From assembly GCF_964355755.1 (NCBI RefSeq), contig NC_092673.1, forward strand, positions 17,739,001 to 17,803,000: a DNA stretch of 64,000 bases. Reading direction: 5' to 3'. Source of the stretch: Antedon mediterranea. Lineage: Eukaryota; Echinodermata; Crinoidea; Comatulida; Antedonidae. Within the stretch, counting starts at the first letter, position 1. Each line of letters opens with the position of its first letter. Made by a program: the position numbers and the translations under genes. Shown piece by piece: positions 12,901 through 27,900 of the stretch. Below the pieces are notes generated by a model. That model saw only the letters and a list, made by a program, of their open reading frames with translations. It did no database searches and was not told the DNA's origin.

Positions 12901-15900
12901 ATAATATAATTATGGATTTATTGAAAGTAATTTACTAAAGTAATTCACTAAAATGCCAGGTCAATTTAGATAAATAGCAGTTTTTAAAGTCCTCACTCGC
13001 TTTGATGTTACGCTAGGCCTAGGCAGCTGGCCAAGCACCAAGCAACACATACCTGCGCTTCGCTCAAATTTACCGCAGTCATATTTTAGACGCGCCTCGA
13101 TATTTCGTTGCCATGCGAAACAGATTTTTCTATGGCTTACGAAAACGAATACGTGTGCGTGACGTATCCGTTTTCGTTATCGTATTCGTAAGATTGCGAA
13201 ACCTCTCTATTGAATTAAGTAGCACCTACAGGACTATTGCAAACCAGTCACTTAGGCTTTCTTTCTAAATGAGTCAATGAGGCATTATGAGCAGCTATTT
13301 CATTTTTATTTTTTTTGCTTCAATCCTTTTAAATTTACTCTAAAAAATAATTTGGTTTTGCTTTTGAGAGTAAATAATATTAGTTTTCTCTTATATTAAA
13401 TTGTAAACAATACTGTATTTAACTTTGAATAACATATATTTCTTTTTTATATCCATTTATTGTTTTTGTTTTATGTGTCAGATTGACATGAAACCACCTA
13501 CAGATGATGATGATGGTATTGTTGTTGACTACAATAACTATGGCAACAATGATGGTATGTAACTTTCCCTTAAATTCTAATTATAATTACACAAGACAAA
13601 AACATTCTAATTATTCTTACATTTTTGTAGTAAAAGCATTAATAAATAAGTTGCAATTATCAGTTTGCAATTTCTGTCATATTAAACATCTATTGTCCCC
13701 AAAAAACATGAAAAATAAAGATTATTAAAATCAGACTTTGAATAGATTATTTTGTAGTCAATCACTTCTGTAGAAAAAAAGGAAACACATATAAAATAAC
13801 AAAAAATAAATGGTTAAATTCAAGCAAAAACCCATTGGCTGGCAGTCAATTTGAATATTTTTTGCTTAAAATTAAAGTTTTTTAGATACATTTTTTTTCA
13901 ATCCAAATTTTGGTCAAAGTGGATAACTATTAGGTGACATTAAAATTGCATATTTTAAAAAAAATTGTAAGAATTATTTTTTCAAGGGGACATATTTAAG
14001 TTCATAGTTATTTAAAATAATAAGATTATTAATTAGATTTTCCTATTTAATGTAACTAAAGAAGTATAAAATTATGTTATCAGATTTATAACTTAGAGGC
14101 AACCTATCTGTGTAACAATTATGGTGACGGTAATTTAGAGAAAACATGGTAGCGGCCATCCCACTCCTAGACAGTCCAAAGACGCTGTACATGCAGGCTT
14201 GATGGGCATTTTTCTTAGTTAGCAAAGTTAAAAAAAGATTAATCACCTAATTAAAACCTTAAAAGGGGCTTACAAAGATGCTTATATTTTTTTTTTTATG
14301 AATCTAGAAGAATCAAAGTGAATTCACAGTCTACACCTACTATATAATATACATAAATATATACTGGGCTTATTTATACAAATGTGCAGATTAATAGTTT
14401 GTACATATTAAAGTATCCTTTCATATCTACCATCCCCTTTCGCTTACCATCCCGGTGAGAAAGCTCACTATGATGATAATGAAGACAACTATATACTCAT
14501 AGTAACTTTTTAACTGACTGATTAATTATGATGATTATAGATGATTATAGGACTAAAACAATAATGCTTGTTATGCTGTTTGTAGAGTAGCCAAACAACT
14601 TGTTTCCACTACAGGTGCTTATACAGTTACTGAAGCTATCCCATTTGATACAGAGCAGCAATTAGATAAAGATGCAATCAAGAATGTTGTTGAGGAAAAT
14701 AAGGAAGAGACTTTTGAAGAAACATTTAACATCTATGATCATGGGGGACAATTGATATACCATGGTATTCATCGGGTAAGTTACAAAAGATGTATTTGCT
14801 TTGTATTAGTTGATACTTTTTTGACATTGTTTAAATACTTTCTACAAAAGTTTAAAGAGTTTTATTACAATATATTTAAAGTGGGATTCCGGGTTTGAAA
14901 TTACTATTAAAAAATATAAAATTTAGTTGTATAATGTCTCTTGGACGGTAACAATTTCACTTATTATAAGAGCCCGTTGAAGCAGAACAAAGGCTGTGAA
15001 GTGCAGCTATGCTAATATGTTACAGAGTATGAAAATGCTAAAATGATTCATACTCACTAAATATATAATTTACTAAATTTCAATTTTCTGTATTTTTAGT
15101 AATTCTTTCCATTTATCTATTCAAAAATTTATGAAAAAAATGTGTAAAATGAGATACGTTTGCAATTCTTGCACTTAGAGTAGCCTTCAAAATCAATGAA
15201 ATGTAACAATAACATATACAGACCTGCTGGGCGAGACTAGCATGTGCTCTGCAATGTATCATAGAGGGAGCAGATAGATTATATATTACATAAAATATAC
15301 CGCAAACTGATCTGGGCAAGCATGCTCATCCTTAATCGCAACATGCACAATGTATTTGATTTGAAGGTGGCTCCACCTAACGGAATGGTATAGATAATAT
15401 AGCTCAAGCGAGAGATTTGGAATAAGTTTGTAAATATGTACAGTATTGTGTGCTAATAGGGACTTTAGGAAACACAGCGGTTAGGGAAGAGGGTAAAATC
15501 AGAAACAGTTGACATAGCTGTTTTATTAGTTTACGCACCCTTGCGACCGGCAGTTTATCTCTGTCCCCTGTCTCATGGCGGTGGGCGCTTCTGAATCGCT
15601 TGGCTCTGGTGATGCAGCATAGGCCTAGCCTTTCTAGCCAGGGACCTCGCATTCAAACGCCGCTTTTAACACAGCCATTTTAACACAATAAAAAAGTTAT
15701 TTAGTAAACAATAACATTTGAGTGAAATTTGAACTGTATATTTAAGGTTATATATACATTATTTATAGTCGTTCTCCGGAAACGAGAAAATGGTGACTTG
15801 ACTTTATCTTTAAAAAGTTAAGATGACGGAATTTCACGCTATGCTCTGCCCACTTTGTTAAAGCTCATGCATAAATTATTCATGGCCACCGTGGACGGTT

Positions 15901-18900
15901 GGGACACGACCATAGACGATTGGGACACGACCACAATCGGACCATGTTTTGCCTCGATCACTTTATGTACATTTTTAGAGCGTTAGGTTATTAGATTATA
16001 TAAAAAGAGTTGTTAGGATGGGCATAGGTAGGAAGCAATATGGGCAAATTGTCTCGGCAGCCGGCTGGGCCCAACTAGTTTATGTTATGATAGCCATTGT
16101 GGCAGGCATGGAATTGCCCATTTTTTAAAAATGTACAGTAGTTAGGCCATTAAAGGCTATTGTTGGGCTATTGAAGCCAAGGCTACAGTAATAAACTGTA
16201 CACAATTTTGTATTTCATTGAGTGCTAATAAATACATAGACCTACTGTACTGTTACAAATTTATATGATAAAAAAATCTAATACAAAAACTGTATTTCGC
16301 AATTATCTCACAACATGGGTAATCTCCGTTAACAACGTACGCAACATGAGTTTGGAATCAACTTGATTCAATTTAGTAACGGAATTTGAACACTGCGAAT
16401 TATAGTTATCTATCGTCCTCCTCCTAGCAAGAAAAATGGTTTCACCGTCTCACATTTCTTCAATGAGTTCTCTAACATGCTTGATACCATTGCATTAGTA
16501 CATTCCGACTTGCTCATTGCCGGGGATTTCAACTTTCACCTTGACAAATCCGAGAATAGGGAGGTTATGCAGTTTATGAGCCTTCTTAAAGTTTATGATC
16601 TTAATCAACATGTTAAGCAACCAACCCATGAGGCAGGTCATACTCTTGACCTGCTTATCACCAAATCAACTGACACTTTTCTAACTGATGTCAATGTGGG
16701 CATCCCACATATATCTGACCACTCAGCTGTACAATGTAAGTTACAGTTAAATAAACCGCCGCCAACTCAGAAAATAGTTTCTAGTCGTAACTACAAGAAT
16801 CTCTGTGCTGACTCTGTTGTCAGCGAGTTACTACCACTAACACTGACTGTATCTCTTCCATGTGACATTGATGATGCTATATGTATGTACAACTCTACAT
16901 TGCGTTCAATCATAGATAAACTTGCTCCAACTAAGTCACGTCTGGTGACTATTCGACCGCAAACTCCATGGTATACTGATGAGATACGAAAACAGAAAAA
17001 AGTAAGAAGGCAGCTGGAGAGGAAATGGCGTAAGACAGGTCTCGAAACTGATTGGCATGCTTACACACATCAACGCCAATGTGTATCATCACATATTCAT
17101 ACTGCAAAGTTGGAATATCACTCAGCTCTAGTAAATAATGCTGTAGGCGACCAGAAGCAATTATTCAAAATTGTAAACACGTTACTGCATAGAGGAAATA
17201 AGACACCCTTACCTACCTGTAAGTCAACCAGTATTCTTGCTGAACGTTTTTCAGAGTTTTTTAATGAAAAGATCACTAAAATTCGATCAGGATTTCCTCA
17301 ATCTGTTCTCCAAGATGCGCATACATTTAGTACAAGGGCTCCTTTAAGCTGTCAACTGTCTATTCTTGAACCAACCACAGATGAAGAGATCGAGAAATTG
17401 ATCAAGGCATCCCCGATGAAGTCTTGTGAGCTAGATCCTATTCCAACTTGGCTTTTAAGGGATTGCGCTCCTGTAATAGTTCCAGTGCTAATGAAATTAG
17501 TTAATCTTTCACTTATCACATCCACAGTACCGCAGAATTTAAAGAAAGCACATGTACGGCCTTTGCTGAAGAAGACTGGCCTCAACCCAGAAGTTCTTAA
17601 AAATTATAGACCGGTTTCAAATTTATCCTTTGTTTCGAAGCTTATTGAGCGTGTTGTTGCAGTTAGACTCTCTAATCATATGTCAAATCACAACCTCCAT
17701 GAAACTTACCAATCAGCATACAAAGCTAACCACAGTGTGGAGACAGCGCTTCTACGTGTTCAGAATGACGTTTTGACATCAATAGATAATCAAGAACTTG
17801 TTATTCTAGATTTACTAGACTTATCGGCTGCTTTTGACACAGTAGATCACTCACTGCTTCTTCATAGATTGTCACATGATATTGGGGTAAGAGATCAAGC
17901 ATTGTCTTGGTTCACATCATATCTAAGGAACAGAACCCAGGCCGTCTGCATTGGTGATGTTTCATCAGATGACCTTCCTCTATTATGTGGCGTCCCACAA
18001 GGTTTGGTGCTTGGACCACAGCTGTTTTCCATCTATGTTGCCCCAGTTGCTGAAATAATACGAAGACACGGATTATGTCATCATTTCTATGCAGATGATA
18101 TACAAATCTACGTTTCTGTCAAGCCTTGCCAGACCAAGTTTCTGTCCGCCGTAAAACGGTTAGAAGCATGCACTGCTGAGATTAGAAAATGGATGGGCTC
18201 CAACTTCCTCAAGCTAAATGATAAAAAGACCGAGGTGATCCTATTTGGTTCTGTTCAGCAGAGAAAAAAGATCCAGTTTGATGGCCTACATATTGGTGGC
18301 GTACTAGTCAATCCATCATCAGAAGTTCGTAACCTTGGTGTACAACTTGATTGTAAAATGACCATGGAATCACATATCAACAAAATCTGCCGATCTGCTA
18401 TTTTCCATTTATGTAACATCGCCAAGATCAGACGTTACTTGAACCATTGTGCAACAGAGCAGATTGTACATGCTTTTGTTTAAGTCGGCTTGATATGGGA
18501 AATTCCCTGCTGTATGGTCTGCCAAAGAAGCAGTTGCGGACTCTCCAGAAGGTGCAAAATTGGGCAGCTCGCTTGGTGATGTGTGCCAAGAAGTATGATC
18601 ACGTCACACCATTGTTCAAAGAGTTAAATTGGCTACCCATGGAGTCACGTGTTAAATTTAAGATCCTGCTGCTGGTGTTCCGATGCCTAAATAGTTGCGC
18701 TCCAAAATATCTCTCAGAATTGTTGACAGTCAAGAAGGGAAAGCGAGAACTAAGATCTAGTCATCAGGTGCTACTGGACATTCCAAGGAGCAAACATAGT
18801 TGGGGAGATCGGACTTTCAGTGTTGCTGGACCTAGGCTCTGGAACCACCTACCCTTGAACATTAAACACACATCATTATTGAGTCACTTTAAGTCACTAC

Positions 18901-21900
18901 TCAAAACTCACCTTTTCTGATTTTTTACAGCGCCATGAGCAATGAATGTTGGAATGGCGCTATATAAATCGAACGATTGATTGATTGATTGATCTCATGA
19001 ATATGCCAAGCCAATGAGCTTTCCTAAGCTGCTAAAAAAGAAATTCCATGAATTTACCCTGAATTGTATATGAAATTGTATTTTTTTTTATTTCTTGTTA
19101 TTACTTTATCATTTTGACATGTTTTTATGTAGTAATTAAATAATATTTAAAAGCAATTTAAAACCCAAAATTCTCCTTTTGAAATGCCTCGTCAGCCAAT
19201 CTATCTAAAGGAAATGTTTCTGTATAAAATGTATATAACATGATTGCATGGCCAAGGTCATCGGCAAAATTTTTCTGGTACTGATATAAAATTTTATTAT
19301 TAAAATTTGTTTGGAGAATTGTGGGGTCACATGATATTCAATAGACATTTACTATTAACCTTTCAGATTGCATATTCTTATGTGATTCGAAAATCAACTG
19401 TTGTCACGCCGTCTTTAATTGCTGCCTTCTGAAATAGTTTAGGCCTTTATGTTTGTCATAATATATGAATATTTATGAGTGGAATGGTACAAATAATTAC
19501 ATGAGGTGAAAGATGAAGGACTATATAAAAAAAAAATAGAACAACATTTTGATCTTTCAACGAATTAAATTATTTGTTCTACTGCACGAATATAAAACTT
19601 TCATTGTTTGTTTGACTGCACACCTACTTTTAACAAGAGGCTATGCCATTGAAAAGGCAGAACTCAGACTATTTAAAGACCCATTCCCTACAATTGTTGA
19701 CGTTTTGTAAAAATAATGCATATATATTACTTTAAAAACATTAAACCAGGTTATTCCTTGTTAGATGTACATTTATGGTAATTTATGATAAAATGAGAGA
19801 AAAGTAGGTTGCAGTGAATGTCCTCTTGTGGATGGACTTTAGGCCTAGCCTAGCTAGACTTAGTTTTGTAGGCCTAGCTGGTAAACAGCAGTAACGTACG
19901 AACATTGTACGCTAGCTATATGCCTAGCCTGACGTTGTCTAGTTGTTGCTACGCACGTGTAGGCTAAAAAATTATGAAAATATGCTTATTTTTCAAATTA
20001 ATATAGATCGTCAGAATGCCCGGTGAACCCTATTTTTCATTTCATTTTCTTGAAGTGTATGTATCATATTTATGATTTATTATGAAACAAAGAGAAAGAA
20101 AGTTGATTAAGTCATCAGTAATTGCATATTAAATTTACAAAAATTAATTTCGACAATTAAACAATGACATTTTTGTGGGCCGAAGCAACAAACTAAACAT
20201 TAACATTCTTCTTTAAAATTTTCATATATTAAAGGTAATATACTTTGACAGTGCATCTATTTTAAAGATGTCTTCATATTAAAAAAATATAATTTATTGC
20301 GATATGTAATAATCGATCTCCACCAAAGTGGTTACTGCATAGTAAATACACAGACAGAGGAATCTTCAAATTTTAGTGTAGTTGTGTATGGCTCAGTGGT
20401 CTGTGGTCGTGTCTAAAGCATTCACGGTACCGAGATCGAGTCTCACCTTTGAAAATGAAACCAAACAAGATTGTGTTGTTATTTTCCGTATTATTTTGTT
20501 AATTTTATTTCTTAGTGCATAAATTATACACCTGATTTATAATGAAATCTATAGAAATTATGTCTTTATTATGTAACAAGGGAGGTTTGTGACATATACG
20601 GATCTTTGTTTTTATGCAAGGGGCTCGATGTGCAGTGATGATACCGGCTATTATACTTGTGCAACCAATATCCTATCTTTCATGTATTATAACTAGACCT
20701 AATTAAAGATCATGACAAAATCAATATATCTTTTAAAAATCAATTATTATTTAAATCAATGCATATAACTTATAATTCATCATAGTGATGAATTAAATCT
20801 AATCATATTTTTAACCATTCAAAGACAAAAAAAGTTATCGCATTCTACAGGATCATATAATATTTATTTTTACATAAAATGTCGCGATCGGAGTATGTTT
20901 GCATCACGCGTCATTTCTACCATTTCCGGTTCGATCTGGGCGTATAGCTATCTAGCTAGTAGGCAAAGGCCTAGAGGCATTAATCAAAAAGCTAGTTAGA
21001 CCTAGCCTAGGTAGGTAGGCTATTTACAAATCTATCTCCAATTTACTTGTATTTTACAATACACTTGTATTACAATATATCCACTGAAAAGGCATTTTCT
21101 TTGGTTTGGTGATTTTTATTTTCAAGTACACCTTGTCATAAAAAGACAAGAATACTCGTGAATTATGGCCACAAAATTTATGTCGCTGACACAGTATTCA
21201 TGAACAAATTATTTTCAACTTCGTCTGACTGATGACATCACATACAGTCCTACGATCCTTGTGATTTGATTGGTCAAATTAAAGCGAATTTGCAAGCGAA
21301 AGCGAAAAAGTTGCCCATGGAGCAACTCTAGCGAATTCACGCGTGGAGCCTTCGCTAGGTTGAGAATCGAACGACGCCTACAAGTTCGATTTGATATTTA
21401 CACTGAAATCGTCTGTCGCGACAATTACGGTTCGATTTGACGCTTGTTGCGTGTTGCTTCGCGTGTAAATTGTTCAGTGTGCACCGACCTTTAATAAGAT
21501 CTAAAAAACGTAGAGAATGGGACTTTAATCTTACTAAATCTTATTCTCATATAATACATTTACAATATAGAACAGAAGTTTTAAACTGTTTCAAGTTCAT
21601 CTACTTTGTGTGTATCAATCTATACAAAGTTGTTACACTGGAAAAAAAAATCCAGTAACCTATACTTTTCCTTTATTTGTTTTCTGTTTTCAATCATCAC
21701 TGATTTTCAATATTATCAAAGAATTTTTATATGAAAGGTCAACGTATAATTTAAAATATTTTTCCAGAAGGCTTTAATATTAATCAGTCAATATTTGATT
21801 AACAAAATTATTTTTGCAGATCTTCATGACATCACGATCACTTTACATTGTTGTGTTTGATCTCAGTAAACCCTTGGATGATCTTGCTACTTTCATTGAT

Positions 21901-24900
21901 TCCACTGGAGTAAGTATTTCTAGAACATGGCGGCAGTAAGGCATTGTGATTAAAAAATTCTTCTAATTGATAAGAGCATGCATTTTATGCATTAAAAACA
22001 GTTTGACTATTTTACAATATTTTATTTCATACCTTCCAATAAGATGTAATAATGAATGTTTTTAAAAACTAAACATTTCAAGTTTAACTTTGATTAAGTG
22101 TTCTTATATATTTTTTTTACAGAAAAAGTGTAAACATCAATGGACCAATCTCCAGTTCATATTATCTTACATCCTGTCAGTTTATTCTCATAGTCGTATT
22201 GTAGAAGAAGATAAAGGGAAGGGAGTTCACAAACCAACTATCCTTATTGTGGGTACACATAAGGGTAAGCTTGGTAAGAGTGAAAAAAACCAGAAGTCTG
22301 AGGTAATACTTAATGCTACCAAGAATATATTGCAGGTCTATAATAAGCAAATGAGGAAATCTGTTGTAGTGTATCAATTAATTTGATTACTTAAAGATGT
22401 ATTGTCCCTTGAAACACAAAAAATGAAAAAAAAAATATTCTAAATTTAAATTAGCCATATCAAAGTAATATTAAAGTTATTCACTTTAAGTCGAAAATTT
22501 GAGCCAAAAACAACAAGTTTACGTAATTAACAGGTAAATTAATTAGATTACATTTCGTCTGGGAAATCGTCGCAAGCGAAAGTAAACAAAGATTTCAAAC
22601 CATGAGTATGCATTATGCATGATGCTAATTAGGATTGTTTACAACTCGTCACGGTTGAAAAGGTGTTTTTACACAGATCGCGAAGAAGTTTTATGATTAT
22701 GCATACAGAGTAGCCAAACAAGCGCGTTGCATTATGAGATATGTTTTGATTGAAAACTTTGACTGGAAGTCAAAGTTATTTTTTGAACAAAAAAACATCT
22801 GTGTTTCGGTTAAATTTTTTTTTTTTCGACTAATTTTTGGTGAAAGTTAATAACTATTATGATACTTCAAAATTACCCCCTTTTTTTGGAAAATTATAAA
22901 AAAAAAAATTTTTTTTTTAATTAGTCAAAGGGACAATACATTTTTAAGTCTATTGTGCAATCACTAGAGTAAGCCCATATCTATCATATCATATCATATC
23001 ATTTATTTCGCCAATATACAGAACAGTACAAAAAAAAAAACAATACAAAAGTAAGTCAATGAGGCCGGATAACTAAAAGTTTTAAATATAAATAACTGTC
23101 GATTCCATTAAAATTGAGATAAAACTATAAAATTCAGAAATGGATTTTTATAAAAAATTGTTAATTTAAAAAGATAGAATTAAGAAAATATCTTTAAAAT
23201 ATACATAAATATATATGTTCAGTTTAAAACAGATTGGTAAAATATTTCTTAAGGCTATGCTTAAAACAGTTTATATTAATTAATAGTTGGTCGCAGAGAT
23301 CATAAAGAATTTGTTAATATTAATTTATAAATTTTTTATTATTAGGCAAAAAAGGTATTTAAAAAGCTTCGAAATGCAATTAAAGAGAAACTGTATGAAG
23401 TACATGTGCATAATCATTATTTTGCCATCGAAAACAGTAAAAGAACAACAGATGAGAGCTTTAGTGAACTCAAAAAGGTTATTGATGAGTTTATGTCAGA
23501 TTTAGAAAAGGATGTTCCTTTAAAGTGGATGCGTTTTCGATGTGGCATACATAATCTAAGGAGAGAAAAACACTTTTCTTTGTGTCCTGTTGATGAGGTA
23601 AATTTATGTTTTTTCAGAATAAAAATGTATTTAAAATAATAATATCGAAAGTAGTATAAACAAAAGAATCTTCCCATTATTAAAAACAATTAGTGTTAGT
23701 AAATATAATAATGTTGATTGGTAATATGGCCCTAACGAATGAGCCAGACAACTTGACAACCTACAGTGGTAATATTACATGGAATATTCTCCGCAATGTT
23801 GCCATTCTGTAAGAACAATCGTATAAAAAAAAATTCTATTCCCCAGTGAGAGTAATGCTGTCCTTCAGATCCTACATTTTAAAGTAAATGACAAAAGTAA
23901 CAGTATTTACGCAAAACTTTTTTATATGGTAATTGTACCTCCAAAGATTTTAAAATTAATAATGTTATAAATATATACCTACCAATGATTTCATATTTTA
24001 TTTAAATTTGAATAGTAATAATATTTTTCTTTAGCTTAAAATGCTTGCAAGTGAGAATGGTATTGCAGATGAATCAATCCTCCTTAACTTCCTGTATGAT
24101 CTTGGTGAAATTATTTACATGCCTGACAAGGAATTATTAAGAGATAAAGCAGTGTTAGATCCAATGCAGCTGGTAGAAATTGTGACTGCTTTTGTAACAG
24201 TCATTCCACCAGAATCTCCAGTAAGTAGGCTCATAAAAATGTTAATTCAGTGTTCCTTGAGAAATTAATAGGCACATGTGAATTCCTATAGGTACTGTAG
24301 TATGAAAAGCAATATCTGACAGTTACATTATAGTTTAACATTGTGTGGTATATTGTACATATCAGATGTGAAAGTATTTATTTATTTATTTTTATTTTAG
24401 TATTTTATAAGTATTTATCTATATTCTTCTAACATTATTCCTGTATCCCCTTCAGATTTTAAATTGTTTGATAACTTAATAAACACAAAATTGTAAGTAT
24501 GGCTAATTATTATTATTATTTTTTTTTAAGCTTCCCATGTTTAGGAAAGCTTTTGATAATCTTGACAAGGGCATACTTGAGGAAGATTTGTTGCGAGCAT
24601 TATGGAAAAAGCGTAAAGTTGACGAAGGAAAGAATTTTAAGTTCCTTGTAAAACTGATGATTCAATTAGGTTTCATTTGTGAGAGGGAGACAACCAGCAG
24701 CCAAGATGTGGCAAGTACATCTACAGTAGGTTTTGTTCAGTTATCTTTTGTAACATGTTTGGTATGCAAGATTATGTACTAAAAAATGATTTTAGGTATT
24801 AATATACATACAGTAATTGGTGAAATTTTACATAAAATTTTAGTCACACATATTTTGAATAAATGTGCAGGAAATGATCTTTAGTTTCTTATTAAAAGAA

Positions 24901-27900
24901 ATTTTATTGACATTTTACAATTTAACGATTTCAGGAATCTGTTGGAAAGCGGTCATTTTTTGTGCCACTACGCCTTGCTTTCAAGACATCAACTGAAGTG
25001 AAACCAGTGCCTGATGAATTTCCAGCTATCAGTGTCTATTACGACTTTAAGGGATATCTGCCAGATGTATTGTTTCCATATATGATTATAGATTTCCTCA
25101 ACAAATTTCAAAAGAAAGGAGTTGACCCAATACTCTTGTATAATCATGCTGAACTTTACTTCGACCAAGATCATGATGTGACTTTATCTCTTGTCAAAGT
25201 CATAACTATGGAGGATGAGCGAAAGTTCTTGTTAAAGGTACTGTATCATAGAATATCTTGTGAATAAATCATAATTTAATCTATTTCTAAACTCAAATTA
25301 AAATATCAAAACATCACTTTCCTTTTTTTCAGGTGACTATTAAAAGAACTCCTGCTCGTAATGAAACAAGTAATGAGGAACCCTCTTCTGAAGCATGTAA
25401 AGAGGTATGTTACATTTCATATCAGTTTGGAGAACTATATATTTTTTTATAGATGTTTTGGTTGATTGTTATAATACGATATAGTTTAAAATAATTTAAA
25501 CATTTAAAATAATTTTTTTTTTTAGCTGTTTCATCGTCTTAATTTGTATTTGAAATTGTAATTTTGTAGATTCTTTAATTTTCATAATAAAAACACCACC
25601 CTAAATATCAGAATTGAAAGCTATTAACTATTGCTAAGATCTACCATTTATAAGGTTAAAACTTTATTGATTTCAGTTAACATTATTAATTATGATATAA
25701 TATAACATTGATTAGTAACAATTGATATAAAAACATCTTTAAAATTTAATTATAAATTGATAAAATTTTAATATAATATCAATTTAAAGTACAAGCAACT
25801 TAAAGTACAGTTGTCAAAACTAGTTGTGATTGACTTTTTATTATATAATATTAATTAATAACAAATGACTTTAAAAATTCACTAGATTGGTATTTTAGAT
25901 ATTTATTTTATTTTTTATTGTTTTAGTTTTTCCTTTTATTGTATTGTAAATTTTTAGTGAACAAAACATTTTAAGAATTTGTGCTGCTGATTCAGAGTTG
26001 CTACATTAAGTATGTGTTTAATCGACATATAGTGTTAATTGCAGTTTGCCATTCAATTTGTACCTTTAGGTTTTGTTAACGATTCAGAAGTCATTTGAAC
26101 CTACTAAAGATGGTGGTAGAAGAGGGATTCAATATGAGAGATGCATTCTTTGTGATGTATGTAGTGATGCATCAGAAAAGAAGCACATTCAAAATCTTGA
26201 AGATTTCCAGTATAGAAAGTTAAAATGCACCAAAACTGGCAAGTCTGTTACGATGGATGTTACACGTTACCAGCGGCTATTTGGAGGTAAGAGTAATATA
26301 TACAAGTTTATTTTATTTATTTTGACCAATAAACAATAAACTGAATGAACAATATGATTATTCTGTAATTTAATTAAACAAACACATGCAAATTATTAAA
26401 TATCTTCATTCCTCTTACCAGTAGTAGTACTATCAGAATCATTATTGATAATCTATACATTGTTACAACATGCTGCTATTAGCTGTGATATCTTCATTCC
26501 TCTTACCAGTAGTAGTACTATCAGAATCATTATTGATAATCTATACATTGTTACAACATGCTGCTATTAGCTGTGATATCTTCATTCCTCTTACCAGTAG
26601 TAGTACTATCAGAATCATTATTGATAATCTATACATTGTTACAACATGCTGCTATTAGCTGTGATATCTTCATTCCTCTTACCAGTAGTAGTACTATCAG
26701 AATCATTATTGATAATCTATACATTGTTACAATATGCTGCTATTAGCTGTGATATCTTCATTCCTCTTACCAGTAGTAGTACTATCAGAATCATTATTGA
26801 TAATCTATATATTGTTACAACATGCTGCTATTAGCTGTGATATCTTCATTCCTCTTACCAGTAGTAGTACTATCAGAATCATTATTGATAATCTATACAT
26901 TGTTACAACATGCTCCTATTAGCTGTGATATCTTTATTCCTCTTACCAGTAGTAGTACTATCAGAATCATTATTGATAATCTATACATTGTTACAACATG
27001 CTGCTATTAGCTGTGATATCTTCATTCCTCTTACCAGTAGTAGTACTATCAGAATCATTATTGATAATCTATACATTGTTACAACATGCTGCTATTAGCT
27101 GTGATATCTTCATTCCTCTTTCCAGTAGTAGTACTATCAGAATCATTATTGATATAAATACATATATTTTTACCAGAAACTAGCTTGTGTGTGTTAATAG
27201 CATCCATTGAATTAATTATTGTGTATTTCATTTGTTACAGGTGATGTTGGAACAGCAAGTCTAAATCCAGGTATGTTACAATCAATAGGTTGATGTAAAG
27301 TTTGTGGTGTGTATATGTGTATATAGTTCAGAAAAGGACTGTTGAGTTGTTTCTTCTTTGGTCGTCTTCAGGAGTGAGAATACAGAAAGTCCAGGACATG
27401 TGGTGTACCGCAAACTTTATATCAACATAATGTTACATTTACTATGATAATGATGTAGACTAAGTGGATATTAAGCAATGCACACTGTTGCCATTCCACA
27501 ACACATAGATCTGTAAAAAGAGATTGTATAGTATTAGTATATAGTATTTATTTAGTTTATTAAAAATGATGTTCTATGGGGGGTGTTTATTTGAGGGAGG
27601 CGTTTATTTAAAGCAAAGTGTTTATTTGAATAAATACGATAATACCAGGTATGAGAATGTAATGTCTTATTATATGTGATGATTGAGCTAGGAACAAATG
27701 AAATATGATATCTTGTAGTCCATGACAGAATGCTACGCAATCAACACAGGAAGTTGTACTCTGCAAACAAGGGATGTCTGTGATTGGACATAAATCATTT
27801 GGCCAGCGTTAGAACAGAATGATCAAACTTAAAATCAAGTTCATTACAGGACCTATTATTAATTATGAGTTACATTCATCGTATCACAAATTTGGTCTAA

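Noticed and set aside
17352-17585. Minus-strand 77-codon frame
   Set aside because: Shadow of the LINE RT coding strand.
26401-27155. CRISPR array
   Set aside because: The whole 88-bp unit is conserved with no variable spacers, in an animal intron.
26470-27183. Seven near-identical 62-residue open frames
   Set aside because: They are frames across the 88-bp minisatellite; the period shifts frame each unit and nothing suggests translation.
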